Shown: positions 34,812-44,253, counted from the stretch's first letter. The stretch: 64,000 nucleotides of DNA from Sphingobacteriales bacterium TSM_CSM (GCA_002212725.1 MTCR01000102.1:1-64000), one strand, 5' to 3'. Program-made: numbers and translations. Notes: generated by a model not told the origin, from the letters alone.

Positions 34812-34912
34812 TCAATAACATCGCTATCGTTGTAAAGCGGATGCAATGTGTTTACATCTTTTTCAATAAAATAACCTCTGGCATTTTAAACTTGTCATCG
34901 TTCTCACGGTAA

Positions 34913-35086
34913 CGGTTTGCAACTTTGGCAGACATTGCGATATATACCGCAATTTATCAGACAGTTCTAAATATAGCTAATAGAAGAAAATATTACCCTA
35001 AATCGGGCATTTACCTTTGGCGCTTACAACCTGCAAACAGGCAGTTTCGGGCAGCGGGTAAAGTATTTTTACCATAGCGAAGTGGT
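34913..35086 (+). pseudogene. Remnant of a T9SS cargo C-terminus
   Basis: An open frame without start codon between an in-frame TAA (34910-34912) and TAG, ending in SGIYLWRLQPANRQFRAAGK followed by VFLP. This reproduces the last two strands of a type A sorting domain (compare GLYLWQVSY...GKVVVE at 11700-11770). Nothing upstream encodes cargo, so it is a decayed tail. Confidence 0.5.
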
Positions 35087-35157
35087 TGGCGGTTCATATA
35101 ATATTTAACAAAAGTTAAAAAAGTCTGTTTATAGCACAAGGATGGCAGTAAGTTGGT

Positions 35158-35165
35158 TAATTTTG
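35158..35165 (+). promoter_or_regulatory. -7 promoter box of the bat operon
   Basis: TAATTTTG followed by C, 31 nt before the batA ATG at 35197. No strong -33 element. Confidence 0.4.
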
Positions 35166-35196
35166 CAGCGTTTTTACCGGTTTACCAAACTTACCC

Positions 35197-36192
35197 ATGC
35201 TGCCACACCACATTACCTTTGCCAATCCGGGTTTTCTTGCGTTGCTGCTGCTACTGCCGTTGCTTGCCTTGTGGCAGTGGCGCAGGTACCAACAGCAATA
35301 CCCCGAACTGAAAATGTCTTCCCTTTCGGCATTTCGCGGAACGGGTACGTGGAAATCGGCCTTGCGCCCCTTTTTAAGCTTGTTTAAATTAGCTGCCTTT
35401 ACCCTGCTGGTAATTGCACTGGCACGGCCCCAAAATAAATTTGCCGAAGAAAAAATTACCGCCGAAGGCATTGACATTGTGTTGTCTATGGACGTTTCGG
35501 GCAGTATGCTGGCACGCGATTTTGAACCCGACCGCTTAGGCGCCGCCAAACAAGTGGCCCAAGACTTTATCAACACCCGAAAATACGACCGCATAGGGCT
35601 GGTGGTTTTTGCCGGAGAAAGTTTTACCCAATGCCCCACCACCACCGACCACGCCGTACTGCGCACCCTGCTGGAACAAACCCAAAGCGGTATGCTGGAA
35701 GACGGAACCGCCATTGGCATGGGGCTGGCTACTGCCGTAAGCCGCCTGCAAGACAGCAAAGCCAAAAGCAAGGTCATTATTTTACTTACCGACGGGGTAA
35801 ACAACGCCGGGTTTATTGACCCCCTTACCGCCGCCGAAACCGCCCTGCAAACAGGGGTAAAGGTTTATACCATTGGCGTGGGCACGCGCGGCTATGCACC
35901 CTATCCGGTACAGGGCTTTTTTGGCGTGCAGTACCAGCGTATGCAGGTAGAAATAGATGAGGCGCTGCTGCAAAAAATAGCCGAACTAACCGGCGGGCGC
36001 TATTTCCGCGCCACCGAAAACACCAGCCTGCGCCAAATTTACGATGAAATTAACCAACTCGAAAAAACAAAAATAGAAGTAACCACCATTAGCCGGTTTA
36101 CCGAGCGTTTCCACCTGTTTGCCCTGCTGGCAGCCATCTGCCTGGCTATGGAAATACTGCTCCGTAATACCGTATTCAGGGGTATTAACTGA
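35197..36192 (+). CDS. batA: BatA: VWA-domain membrane protein
   Basis: A 331-residue protein with two N-terminal helices (about 12-27 and 60-76), a von Willebrand A domain (about 90-290) carrying an intact MIDAS motif DVSGS (Asp99), and a C-terminal helix (FHLFALLAAICLAMEILL). The Bat proteins form an inner-membrane complex linked to aerotolerance and envelope integrity. First gene of the batABC run; batB follows after 30 nt. The moxR and DUF58 genes that commonly precede batA are absent; a small membrane gene and a pseudogene lie there instead. Confidence 0.92.
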   Translation: MLPHHITFANPGFLALLLLLPLLALWQWRRYQQQYPELKMSSLSAFRGTGTWKSALRPFLSLFKLAAFTLLVIALARPQNKFAEEKITAEGIDIVLSMDVSGSMLARDFEPDRLGAAKQVAQDFINTRKYDRIGLVVFAGESFTQCPTTTDHAVLRTLLEQTQSGMLEDGTAIGMGLATAVSRLQDSKAKSKVIILLTDGVNNAGFIDPLTAAETALQTGVKVYTIGVGTRGYAPYPVQGFFGVQYQRMQVEIDEALLQKIAELTGGRYFRATENTSLRQIYDEINQLEKTKIEVTTISRFTERFHLFALLAAICLAMEILLRNTVFRGIN

Positions 36193-36222
36193 TATTGAGA
36201 TTTCGCTCACTAACCGATAACT

Positions 36223-37266
36223 ATGTTTAAATTTGAAAACAGCGCCTGGTTTTACGCCCTTTTGCTCCTACCGCTTTTTATCTGGTTTTTCAGGGCAAGT
36301 ATGCAATGGCAGCGCAACGCAAGCGCAAAACTGGGGCAAAATGCACTTATAAGCCGCCTCATGCCCGATTTTTCGGCACAAAAACGGCGCACCAAATTTT
36401 TGCTCTACCTGTTTGCCTATTGTTTTATTATTACCGGGCTGGCCAACCCGCAGGTGGGCGCCAAATTAGAAAAGGTAAAACGGCAGGGCATTGATGTAAT
36501 GATTGCCATTGACGTATCGAACAGCATGTTGGCCGAGGATATACAACCCAACCGCCTTGAACGGGCAAAACAATTGGTTTCGCGCATTATAGACAACATG
36601 AAAGATGACCGTATAGGGCTTATTGTATTTGCCGGAAATGCCTACCTGCAAATGCCGCTCAGTTCTGATTATGCCGCCGCAAAACTGTTTCTGAAAACCA
36701 TAAACCCCGATATTGTGCCTACGCAGGGAACAGCCATTGCCGCCGCCATAGAACTGTCTCAAAGCGCTTTTTCCGATGAATCGAAAACGCACAACGCTTT
36801 GGTTATTATTTCCGATGGCGAAAACCACGAAGCCGATGCCGTAGAAACTGCAAAAAAAGCCGCCGCCGAGGGTTTGGTTATTTACACCCTGGGTATAGGC
36901 TCACCCGAAGGCGTGCGCGTGCCCGTGGTGGTAAACGGCCGCACTGCCGATTATAAGCGCGACAACAGCGGAAACTACGTGGTTTCTAAACTGAACGAAT
37001 CCATTTTGCAAGATGTTGCAAGCAGCGGAAATGGTAAATACCTGCGCATTGCCGGTGCAAAAGATGAAGTTGCCAGTGTGCTTGCCGCCTTAGACACCCT
37101 TCAGAAACGCACCTTTGAAGACCATGTTATTACCGATTATGCCGACCAGTTTCAGTATTTTATAGCCATTGCCCTTATTTTGTTGCTTATTGAGTTTTTT
37201 ACCTCAGAACGCAAAAGCGCCCGTTGGGCAGGCTGGAACCTATTTGAAAACGAACCCCAAAAATAA
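36223..37266 (+). CDS. batB: BatB: VWA-domain membrane protein
   Basis: A 347-residue paralogue of BatA with the same layout: N-terminal helices (about 8-23, 60-75), VWA domain with MIDAS DVSNS (Asp97) in DVMIAIDVSNSMLAED, and a C-terminal helix (YFIAIALILLLIEFF). BatA and BatB are thought to pair in the membrane through their VWA domains. It is followed by batC after 23 nt. Confidence 0.92.
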   Translation: MFKFENSAWFYALLLLPLFIWFFRASMQWQRNASAKLGQNALISRLMPDFSAQKRRTKFLLYLFAYCFIITGLANPQVGAKLEKVKRQGIDVMIAIDVSNSMLAEDIQPNRLERAKQLVSRIIDNMKDDRIGLIVFAGNAYLQMPLSSDYAAAKLFLKTINPDIVPTQGTAIAAAIELSQSAFSDESKTHNALVIISDGENHEADAVETAKKAAAEGLVIYTLGIGSPEGVRVPVVVNGRTADYKRDNSGNYVVSKLNESILQDVASSGNGKYLRIAGAKDEVASVLAALDTLQKRTFEDHVITDYADQFQYFIAIALILLLIEFFTSERKSARWAGWNLFENEPQK

Positions 37267-37289
37267 CCAATATAAAACCACCGCTACCT

Positions 37290-38117
37290 ATGTCAGTAAA
37301 AACCTTCTTTTGTGTTGCGTTGCTTGCCATTTTACCCGCAGCAATGTTTACCCTGCCCGCACAGGCGCAGTCTGCAAAAAATCTCATCAGGCAGGGAAAC
37401 CAAAAGTACAGCAACGGCGAGTACGGACTGGCCGAGGTAGATTACCGCGCATCGGCCGATAAAAACAACCCTCAAACCAACCATACCGCCGCTTTCAACC
37501 TTGGCGACGCCCTTTTTAAACAAGGCCGCTACGAAGAAGCCGCCGCCCAGTTTGACCAGGCCGCCAAAACCGCCCAAAACAGCCAACTCAAATCAAACGC
37601 CTATTACAATATGGGAAATGCGCTGCTTAAATCGCAAAAACTGCCCGAAAGCATAGAAGCCTACAAAAACGCACTGCGGCAAAACCCCAGCAATGCCGAT
37701 GCCAAATATAACCTGACCTATGCCCGTAAAATGCAGCAACAACAACAACAGCAGCAGCAAAACCAGCAAAACAAAGACCAACAACAACAGCAGCAAGACC
37801 AGCAGCAACAACAAGACCAACAACAACAGCAACAAGACCAGCAGCAGCAAGACCAACAACAACAACAGCAGCAGCAGGATAAACAACAGCAACAGAACCA
37901 GCAAGACCAACAACAACAACAGCAGCAAGGTAAAGAAGGAAATGAGCAAAACCAACAGCAAAACGCCGCTCAAATGAACGGTCAGGAACGGAAACTTAGC
38001 AAAGAAGAAACCGCCCGTTTGCTGGAAGCCCTTAAAAACGAAGAACTGAAAGTACAGCAAAAGTTAAAACAAAGGCAGGGCAAGGCCAATAAAACCCCCG
38101 TTGACAAAGATTGGTAG
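37290..38117 (+). CDS. batC: BatC: TPR protein with long polyglutamine tract
   Basis: A 275-residue exported protein: signal peptide (MSVKTFFCVALLAILPAAMF, cleavage near AQA), TPR repeats (about 30-145; FNLGDALFKQGRYEEAAAQF and YYNMGNALLKSQKLPESIEA), then a 75-residue Gln-dominated stretch with interspersed Asp, Asn and Lys (about 148-226) and a charged C-terminus. BatC usually has a low-complexity tail, but this one is unusually long. The CAA/CAG-rich DNA (37731-37970) should be prone to slippage. It closes the first half of the cluster. Confidence 0.88.
   Translation: MSVKTFFCVALLAILPAAMFTLPAQAQSAKNLIRQGNQKYSNGEYGLAEVDYRASADKNNPQTNHTAAFNLGDALFKQGRYEEAAAQFDQAAKTAQNSQLKSNAYYNMGNALLKSQKLPESIEAYKNALRQNPSNADAKYNLTYARKMQQQQQQQQQNQQNKDQQQQQQDQQQQQDQQQQQQDQQQQDQQQQQQQQDKQQQQNQQDQQQQQQQGKEGNEQNQQQNAAQMNGQERKLSKEETARLLEALKNEELKVQQKLKQRQGKANKTPVDKDW
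37731..37970 (+). repeat. CAA/CAG microsatellite inside batC
   Basis: Imperfect trinucleotide repeat encoding polyglutamine broken by Asp, Asn and Lys codons; mixed CAA and CAG limits exact repeats to short runs. Confidence 0.85.
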
Positions 38118-38416
38118 GGTAATACCGCTTTTTACCCCGGCTATAACCGCAAACAGGTAAAAATTATTCTTCGGGTTATAAAACTTTAAGAAAAAAAGCA
38201 TGGCAAGTTGTACAAAAAATGAAATTAGTATTTATCACTTGCCGATGAGCGCTAATTCCTTTGCCAACTTTGCGAAAAACTTTGCGAACTTTGCGTTTAC
38301 AACAATACTTTTATCCGAAAAACACGCGAAATACAAAGCAATAAAAAGGTAACATTAGTTCAAAACTTAGCCGCAGATACTTTTCATACAGCTTTTTAGA
38401 TTGCCAGCGTAGTAAC
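38118..38416. other. Gap within the bat cluster with ACTTTGCG repeats
   Basis: No gene. Three close copies of AACTTTGCG (within 38262-38298) and a 7-bp inverted repeat GGCAAGT / ACTTGCC (38203-38209, 38237-38243). The same octamer family recurs at about 55828-55848. The gap separates batABC from batDE and may hold a separate promoter. Confidence 0.5.
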
Positions 38417-40267
38417 ATGAAAAATAACCCCCTACTTATTACAGCATTGCCAAAATACGCCCGCCGGTGTGCTGTTGCCCTTTGTTTTTTATTGCTCCAA
38501 CTATACCTGCCTTGGGGCGAAAAGGCGGTGGCACAGTCGTTTTCGGTTAAGCCCACGTCGGTTGATGTAAGTACCGATGAACAATTTCAGATAACCTATT
38601 CGCTGCAAAATGTAGGTATGCGCGATTTTCAGGGTCCCAATTTAGACGATTTTTTTGTGGTGGGCGGCCCAAATAAATCGCAAAGTATGCAAATTATCAA
38701 TGGCAGCATGAGCAGTTCGGTAAGCATCAGCTATGTGTTACAACCCAAAAAGTCGGGTAATTTTACCATTCCGCCGGCTACGGTTATTACAGACCGCCGT
38801 AAAACCCTGCGCAGCGAACAGGTAAGCGTCAGCGTATCAAAAGGTCGGCCGCAACCCAAGGCAACGCCGCCTCCGGCATCGGGCAGGCAGGGAAATAACC
38901 CGGCATCGGGCAACGAAAAGATTTGGGTGGCTGCCATTCCCGATACCTCAGCAGTGTGTGTCGGGCAGCAAATTACCGTCATCTACCGCCTATATACCAA
39001 CGTTGACGTAGCCAACTACGGCATTCAAACCCCGCCGTCTTTTACCGGCTTTTGGGTAGAAGACATTACCCCCACCTACCAGCAAACACCCGGCACCACC
39101 ACCTGGAACAACCAGCAATACCGCACCTTAGACCTTAAAAAATATGCCCTGTTTCCGCAACGCCCCGGAACCCTGCAAATAGACCCTATGGAGGTGCAGG
39201 TAATTATAAGAGTGCCCGACCCAAACGCCGGCGGCGGTTTTTGGGGCAACATGTTTTATACCAACCAAACCCTCAACCTCACTACCGACCCAATTAAAAT
39301 TGCTGTTGCCGACCTGCCGCAGCAAGGAAAACCCGATAACTTTACCGGCGCCGTGGGGCAGTACGAAATTAACACAGTACTGGGCAACCCCAACGTGGAA
39401 ACCAACGAATCTATTGACCTGAAAGTGACCATTTCGGGTACCGGAAACATGAAACTCATTGACCTGCCGCAGCCCGGTTTTCCGCCTTCGTTTGAAGTGT
39501 ATGAACCCGAAGTGAACGAAGAAACCTTTACCCAACAAGACAAGGTAAAAGGCCGGAAAACATACGATTTTACCCTCATTCCTTCCGAAGCCGGACAACA
39601 ACAACTCCCTTCCATCGGGTTTAGTTTTTACAACCCCGAAACCCGAAGCTACCAAACGGTTACAACACCACCCATACCGGTTAACATACGGCAGGGTAAA
39701 ACGCCCGCCAAAACCGGCGCCAATGCCGAAAAACCGGGCACGCTCATGCCGCTTAACCCAAGTTTGCGCCTGTTTACAACAAACAGCCGTTTTTTTGGCT
39801 CTGTGGCGTATTATGCCTTATCGGGGTTGCCGGTGTTACTGTTTTTGGGTGCCGCCATACGCATCAGGCGCCGCAAGCAAGAATTGTCCCACCCCTTCGC
39901 CCTGCGGCAAAAACAGGCGCAAAAAGTAGCCATACAACGCCTTGCAGGAGCGCAAACACATTTACAGCAAAACAACAAACGCGCTTTTTACGATGAGGTA
40001 ATAAGGGCTGTTTGGGGTTACCTCAGCGACCGTGTGCATATACCGGCCAGCCAATTAGATAAAGATAATATTGCGGCCATTTTGCAGCAAAACGGCGCCA
40101 CACAAGCCGCCATAGAACAACTGCTGCAAATTATTACCCATTGCGAAATTGCCCTTTTTGCCCCCGCCGCCGAAGCAGGAACCATGAGCAGTACCTACGA
40201 AAACGCCAAAAATGCCATTGCCAGAACAGAAGAAGATTTAAATGCCGCCCAATTAACCAAACCCTGA
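38417..40267 (+). CDS. batD: BatD: aerotolerance membrane protein
   Basis: A 616-residue protein with signal peptide (ending near KAVAQSF), several Ig-like beta-domains in the periplasm (SVDVSTDEQFQITYSLQNVG, LQPKKSGNFTIPPATVIT, KVTISGTGNMKLIDLPQP), one membrane helix (about 466-483; YYALSGLPVLLFLGAAI) and a cytoplasmic helical tail. This is the BatD/DUF-type oxygen tolerance protein layout. batE follows after 15 nt. Confidence 0.92.
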   Translation: MKNNPLLITALPKYARRCAVALCFLLLQLYLPWGEKAVAQSFSVKPTSVDVSTDEQFQITYSLQNVGMRDFQGPNLDDFFVVGGPNKSQSMQIINGSMSSSVSISYVLQPKKSGNFTIPPATVITDRRKTLRSEQVSVSVSKGRPQPKATPPPASGRQGNNPASGNEKIWVAAIPDTSAVCVGQQITVIYRLYTNVDVANYGIQTPPSFTGFWVEDITPTYQQTPGTTTWNNQQYRTLDLKKYALFPQRPGTLQIDPMEVQVIIRVPDPNAGGGFWGNMFYTNQTLNLTTDPIKIAVADLPQQGKPDNFTGAVGQYEINTVLGNPNVETNESIDLKVTISGTGNMKLIDLPQPGFPPSFEVYEPEVNEETFTQQDKVKGRKTYDFTLIPSEAGQQQLPSIGFSFYNPETRSYQTVTTPPIPVNIRQGKTPAKTGANAEKPGTLMPLNPSLRLFTTNSRFFGSVAYYALSGLPVLLFLGAAIRIRRRKQELSHPFALRQKQAQKVAIQRLAGAQTHLQQNNKRAFYDEVIRAVWGYLSDRVHIPASQLDKDNIAAILQQNGATQAAIEQLLQIITHCEIALFAPAAEAGTMSSTYENAKNAIARTEEDLNAAQLTKP

Positions 40268-40282
40268 TTTTTTGCGCCAATT

Positions 40283-41056
40283 ATGCTCAAAACTATTGTA
40301 AAACACCTGCTTTTTTGCTGCCTTTTCATACTGCTGTGTCAACCGGCGCTGCCCGGCAACCCCGCAGCAGATTTGGTAAAACAGGGCAACGATGCCTACG
40401 CCGGCGCCGATTATGCCAAAGCCGCCCAATTGTACGAACAGGCACTTGCACAAGGCGTTGAATCGGCGGCCTTGTACTACAATTTGGGCAACGCTTACTA
40501 CCGGCAGCAAAAAACCGCCTTTTCCATACTCAACTATGAGCGGGCTTTAAAACTGCAACCCCACAACAAGGCAGCGCAAAACAACCTGCAATTAGCCAAA
40601 GAACGCATTGCCAACCCCATTGACGAACTGCCCGAAGTATTTTACCGCCGTTGGTGGGCTGCCGTATTGGGCATACTGCCATCGGGTATATGGGCAGGGG
40701 GAGCCGTATTGTTTTTATGGCTGTCGGCAGGACTGGGCATCTTGTTTTTCCTTTCGGCAACCGCAAAGCAAAAAAAATACAGTTTTGCCGGTGCTGTTTC
40801 CTGCCTTGTATTGGCTGTTCTGTTGCATGTTTTTGCCTATAACCGCCACCAAAATGAAACCGCCAAAAACTATGCGGTAATTATGCAGCCGGCCGCAAAC
40901 CTTAAAAAAGGCCCTTCAGACAGCAGCGAAAGTACCGCCGAACTGCCCGAAGGAGCAAAGGTGCGAACCAACGAAAGGGTAAACGGCTGGGTGCGCATAA
41001 CCCTTACCGATAACCGCGAAGGGTGGGTAAATGAACAAAACCTTACAACCATATAA
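40283..41056 (+). CDS. batE: BatE: TPR and SH3-like membrane protein
   Basis: A 257-residue protein: signal peptide (HLLFCCLFILLCQPALPG), TPR repeats (about 28-115; DLVKQGNDAYAGADYAKAAQ and YYNLGNAYYRQQKTAFSILN), two membrane helices (about 132-155, 165-187) and a C-terminal SH3-like domain (MQPAANLKKGPSDSSESTAEL, VNGWVRITL, GWVNEQNL). This is the standard BatE order. The stop overlaps the next gene's start (TAATG at 41054-41058), so the phosphatase gene is translationally coupled. Confidence 0.9.
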   Translation: MLKTIVKHLLFCCLFILLCQPALPGNPAADLVKQGNDAYAGADYAKAAQLYEQALAQGVESAALYYNLGNAYYRQQKTAFSILNYERALKLQPHNKAAQNNLQLAKERIANPIDELPEVFYRRWWAAVLGILPSGIWAGGAVLFLWLSAGLGILFFLSATAKQKKYSFAGAVSCLVLAVLLHVFAYNRHQNETAKNYAVIMQPAANLKKGPSDSSESTAELPEGAKVRTNERVNGWVRITLTDNREGWVNEQNLTTI

Positions 41057-42396
41057 TGCCGCTTAAAACATACGCTGCTTTTCTGCTTTTATGGCTTTGC
41101 CCGTTTGGTTTTTCCTGCTTATTATCTGCCCAAAAAACACCGCCGCCAAAGTTAATTTGCGGCCCCATGCAGGGGCATACCACACACAACCAAACAAATA
41201 TTTGGCTGTTGTGCAAAAATGCCCGACAAGCAGAAATGCAACTTTTCCTGCCCGAACAAGAAAATATTGCCATTAGCCAAATTATAAAACCCGATACCAC
41301 CAATACGCTTTGGGGGCATGCTCCGGTGCAGTTGCAGTTTGAAGGGCTGCTGCCGGATACCACGTACCGGTATCGGTTACTGCTTAACCAAAAAGAGGTA
41401 AAAACAGGTACACTGCGAACCCTTAAACCACCGGGCACATCTGATTTCTCTTTTATTGCCGGCTCCTGCGCCTGGATGCCGCTGAGTTTTTGGGAAGACA
41501 TTCAGCCCGGTGTAACCAACGCCACTTACCGCAATGCGGCCAAAAGCAACGCCGATTTTATGATTTGGCTGGGCGATGACCTTTACTTCAGAAGCGGTGA
41601 CTGGAAAAGCTACAACGCCATGTTTGCCCGATATATAACCATGCGCTCCTTTAAACCGCTGCACCCGCTGCTGCAAGCCATGCCGCAATATGCCATTTGG
41701 GACGACCACGATTTTGGCCCCGATAACTCCAACAGCGCCAATAACCCTGCAAAAGACTGGGCGTTGCAATTGTTTAAACTCTTTTGGGCAAACCCCGCCT
41801 ACGGTACGCCACAAACGCCGGGTGTTTTTTACAATTTCAGCTACCAGGATGCCGAGTTTTTTCTGCTCGACGACCGGTATAACAAAGAAATGCCGCACCA
41901 ACACACCCACGGCTCTATGTTTGGCACCGAACAATGGAACTGGCTGGCAGAACAACTGCAAAACTCAACCGCTACTTTTAAATTTGTGGTGTGCGGCGTG
42001 CAAATGCTTATTGAAAAATCATCGGCAGAGGGGCTTAAAGAATTTCCGCAAGAACAACAACGGTTTTTAGATATGCTGGAAGAGCACCGGATTAAGGGAG
42101 TTATTCTGCTGAGCGGCGACCGCCATTTTGCCGAATTATACCGCCTGCAACGCCCCAATTCCTATGACTTGTATGAGGTAACCACCTCGCCCCTGAGTGC
42201 CATTACCACCGGCATTTTGCTTGGCAATAAAGGTTCACAACGGGCAGTACCCAAAACTAAATGGCGAAAACCCAATTTTGCGCGGTTTACCATAACCGGC
42301 AGTGCCAACAACCGCATTTGTACCGTATATTTGTGCAACAAAAGGGGTAAAACCGTTTGGCAAAAATCATGGAAACAAACCGATTTGGGTTATTAA
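41056..42396 (+). CDS. PhoD-like alkaline phosphatase/phosphodiesterase
   Basis: A 446-residue exported metallophosphatase: signal peptide (YAAFLLLWLCPFGFSCLLSA), an Ig-like N-terminal domain (about 30-130), then a PhoD catalytic domain. Metal-binding motifs are SCAWMP, IWLGDDLYFRSG, WDDHDFGPDNS, and LLSGDRHFAELY. PhoD enzymes hydrolyse phosphodiesters or phosphomonoesters with Ca/Fe; substrate here is unknown. No Tat motif (RRxFLK) is seen, unlike classical PhoD. It starts one base before batE ends and is followed after 25 nt by tsaC, so it belongs to the same transcript. Confidence 0.88.
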   Translation: MPLKTYAAFLLLWLCPFGFSCLLSAQKTPPPKLICGPMQGHTTHNQTNIWLLCKNARQAEMQLFLPEQENIAISQIIKPDTTNTLWGHAPVQLQFEGLLPDTTYRYRLLLNQKEVKTGTLRTLKPPGTSDFSFIAGSCAWMPLSFWEDIQPGVTNATYRNAAKSNADFMIWLGDDLYFRSGDWKSYNAMFARYITMRSFKPLHPLLQAMPQYAIWDDHDFGPDNSNSANNPAKDWALQLFKLFWANPAYGTPQTPGVFYNFSYQDAEFFLLDDRYNKEMPHQHTHGSMFGTEQWNWLAEQLQNSTATFKFVVCGVQMLIEKSSAEGLKEFPQEQQRFLDMLEEHRIKGVILLSGDRHFAELYRLQRPNSYDLYEVTTSPLSAITTGILLGNKGSQRAVPKTKWRKPNFARFTITGSANNRICTVYLCNKRGKTVWQKSWKQTDLGY

Positions 42397-42421
42397 AACA
42401 ACAAATTGCACCAGTAACACC

Positions 42422-43402
42422 ATGATTGGAACCGATATACACGCCGCCAAATTGCTGCTGGAAGCCGGAGAACCGGTTGCCATTCCTACCGAAACAGTGT
42501 ATGGCCTGGCAGCAAATGCTTTTAATGAAAATGCGGTACTAAAAATATTTCTCACCAAAAACCGCCCTGTTTTCGACCCGCTTATTGTACATACCGGCAG
42601 TATAGAACAAATAACCACACTGGTAACCGGTATGCCCGAAACCGCCCGATGTTTGGCGCAGCAGTTTATGCCCGGCCCGCTTACCCTGCTGCTGCCCAAA
42701 AAAGATGTAATACCCGATTTGGTAACCAGCGGGCTGCCGCATGTGGCGGTTCGGGTGCCCAACCACCCGCTTACCCTGCAACTGCTCAGCAGCCTCAGTT
42801 TTCCGTTGGCAGCGCCCAGCGCCAACCCGTTCGGGTATGTAAGCCCCACTACGGCACAGCATGTGCAAGACCAGTTAGGCGAAAAAATACCCTATATTCT
42901 TGATGGCGGCGCTTGCAATATTGGTATTGAATCTACCATTATAGGCTTTGATACCATGCCGCCAACGGTGTACCGGATGGGCGGCATAAGCATAGAGCAA
43001 ATTGAAGCGGTAATTGGCAAAGTGCTGGTACAAACGCACTCCAGCTCAAACCCGCGCGCCGCCGGAATGCTGAAAAGCCACTATGCACCGCGCAAAAAGG
43101 TAATTATAGGCAATATACCTCAACTGCTGCACCGGTTTTCGGAAGAAAACAGGCGCGGAGAGGTGGGGGTGTTGTCGTTTATGCACGATTACGGCTGCCC
43201 GAAGCAGGTTATTTTATCGGCCGAAGGCAATCTTAACCAGGCAGCCGGCCGCCTTTTTGCCGCCTTGCGCACATTAGACAGTCTTCCTTTGTCGGTTATT
43301 TTAACCGAACCTGTGCCCGATGTTTTTATAGGACGCGCCATAAACGACCGCCTGAAAAGAGCCGCCGCCGGACAAACCCACACCGAAGACGGCGAATGGT
43401 AA
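42422..43402 (+). CDS. tsaC: L-threonylcarbamoyladenylate synthase (Sua5 type)
   Basis: A 326-residue enzyme that makes threonylcarbamoyl-AMP from threonine, bicarbonate and ATP for the t6A modification of tRNA. The YrdC domain (about 1-205) shows PTETVYGLAANAF, KNRPVFDPLIVH, QFMPGPLTLLL and PSANPFGYVSPT. The longer Sua5 C-terminal domain follows (RAAGMLKSHYAPRKKV linker). The start at 42422 is chosen because upstream in-frame codons lie inside the phosphatase gene and homology starts there. Confidence 0.93.
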   Translation: MIGTDIHAAKLLLEAGEPVAIPTETVYGLAANAFNENAVLKIFLTKNRPVFDPLIVHTGSIEQITTLVTGMPETARCLAQQFMPGPLTLLLPKKDVIPDLVTSGLPHVAVRVPNHPLTLQLLSSLSFPLAAPSANPFGYVSPTTAQHVQDQLGEKIPYILDGGACNIGIESTIIGFDTMPPTVYRMGGISIEQIEAVIGKVLVQTHSSSNPRAAGMLKSHYAPRKKVIIGNIPQLLHRFSEENRRGEVGVLSFMHDYGCPKQVILSAEGNLNQAAGRLFAALRTLDSLPLSVILTEPVPDVFIGRAINDRLKRAAAGQTHTEDGEW

Positions 43403-43434
43403 GCAGCCTGATGCTGTTTATGCTGAATGGTGCA

Positions 43435-44196
43435 TTATTTTTCCTTGCCGGGCAAACCGGCAATTTTTTGAGCAGCCTGAATAATTTCGGAGGGCAGCAT
43501 AATAATGGTGGCGGTATTGTTGTCAATGCCAATTTCGGAGAGCATTTGCAGGCGGCGAAGTTCAAGGGCAATGGGGCTTTCGCTCATTTGCATGGCGCCT
43601 TGGGTAAGTTTTGTTGATGCTTCCAGTTCGGCTTCGGCTTTAATAATGCGGGCGCGTTTTTCGCGCACAGCTTCGGCTTCGCGGGCCATGGCACGCTGCA
43701 TGGCTTCGGGAATTTCCACATCTTTCATTTCCACCATTTCTATTTTAATGCCCCAGGGTTCGGTGGTTTCATCAACAATTTTTTGCAATTTGCTGTTAAT
43801 TTCTTCGCGCTCTCGCAGCACCTCGTCTAACATGTGTTGGCCAATAATGTTGCGCAGCGTAGTTACCGAAAACTGGTAAACTGCCTGGTTGTAGTTGGCA
43901 ACCTGCAAAATGGCTTTTTGGGGGTCAATTACTTTATACCATAATACAGCGTTTACTTTAATGGTTACACTGTCTTTGGTAATGGTTTCCTGCTGCTCAA
44001 GGTCAACAGTGCGGGTTCTTATATCTACCATTTGCTGCCGTTCAATAAGCGGAATGAGGTAAAACAAACCGGGGCCGCGTATGCCCTGATACCTGCCCAG
44101 CCTGAAAACAATAGCTCTTTGATATTCCTGGGCAATGCGAATGCCGGAAAGCAAAATTACTGCCACAATGGCGGGAATTAAAAAAGAAGGTTCCAT
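43435..44196 (-). CDS. Slipin (SPFH/stomatin-family protein)
   Basis: A 253-residue membrane-anchored protein: one N-terminal hydrophobic segment (FLIPAIVAVILLSGIRIA), the SPFH domain (EYQRAIVFRLGRYQGIRGPG, RTVDLEQQETITKDSVTIKV) and a C-terminal helix (EAEAVREKRARIIKAEAELE) for oligomerisation. Slipins form rings around membrane microdomains and are usually encoded with NfeD. Here the neighbours are tsaC (convergent) and a DUF6884 gene; the only NfeD-like gene in the window is a 61-residue protein about 40 kb away. Confidence 0.93.
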   Translation of the reverse strand: MEPSFLIPAIVAVILLSGIRIAQEYQRAIVFRLGRYQGIRGPGLFYLIPLIERQQMVDIRTRTVDLEQQETITKDSVTIKVNAVLWYKVIDPQKAILQVANYNQAVYQFSVTTLRNIIGQHMLDEVLREREEINSKLQKIVDETTEPWGIKIEMVEMKDVEIPEAMQRAMAREAEAVREKRARIIKAEAELEASTKLTQGAMQMSESPIALELRRLQMLSEIGIDNNTATIIMLPSEIIQAAQKIAGLPGKEK

Positions 44197-44253
44197 ACAA
44201 CTATAATTTGGAGGTTAAAAAGATGTACAAATGTTTTGGCTTGAACCTAAACT

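Noticed and set aside
37593-38060. Leucine-rich minus-strand frame in batC
   Set aside because: Reverse reading of CAA/CAG codons.
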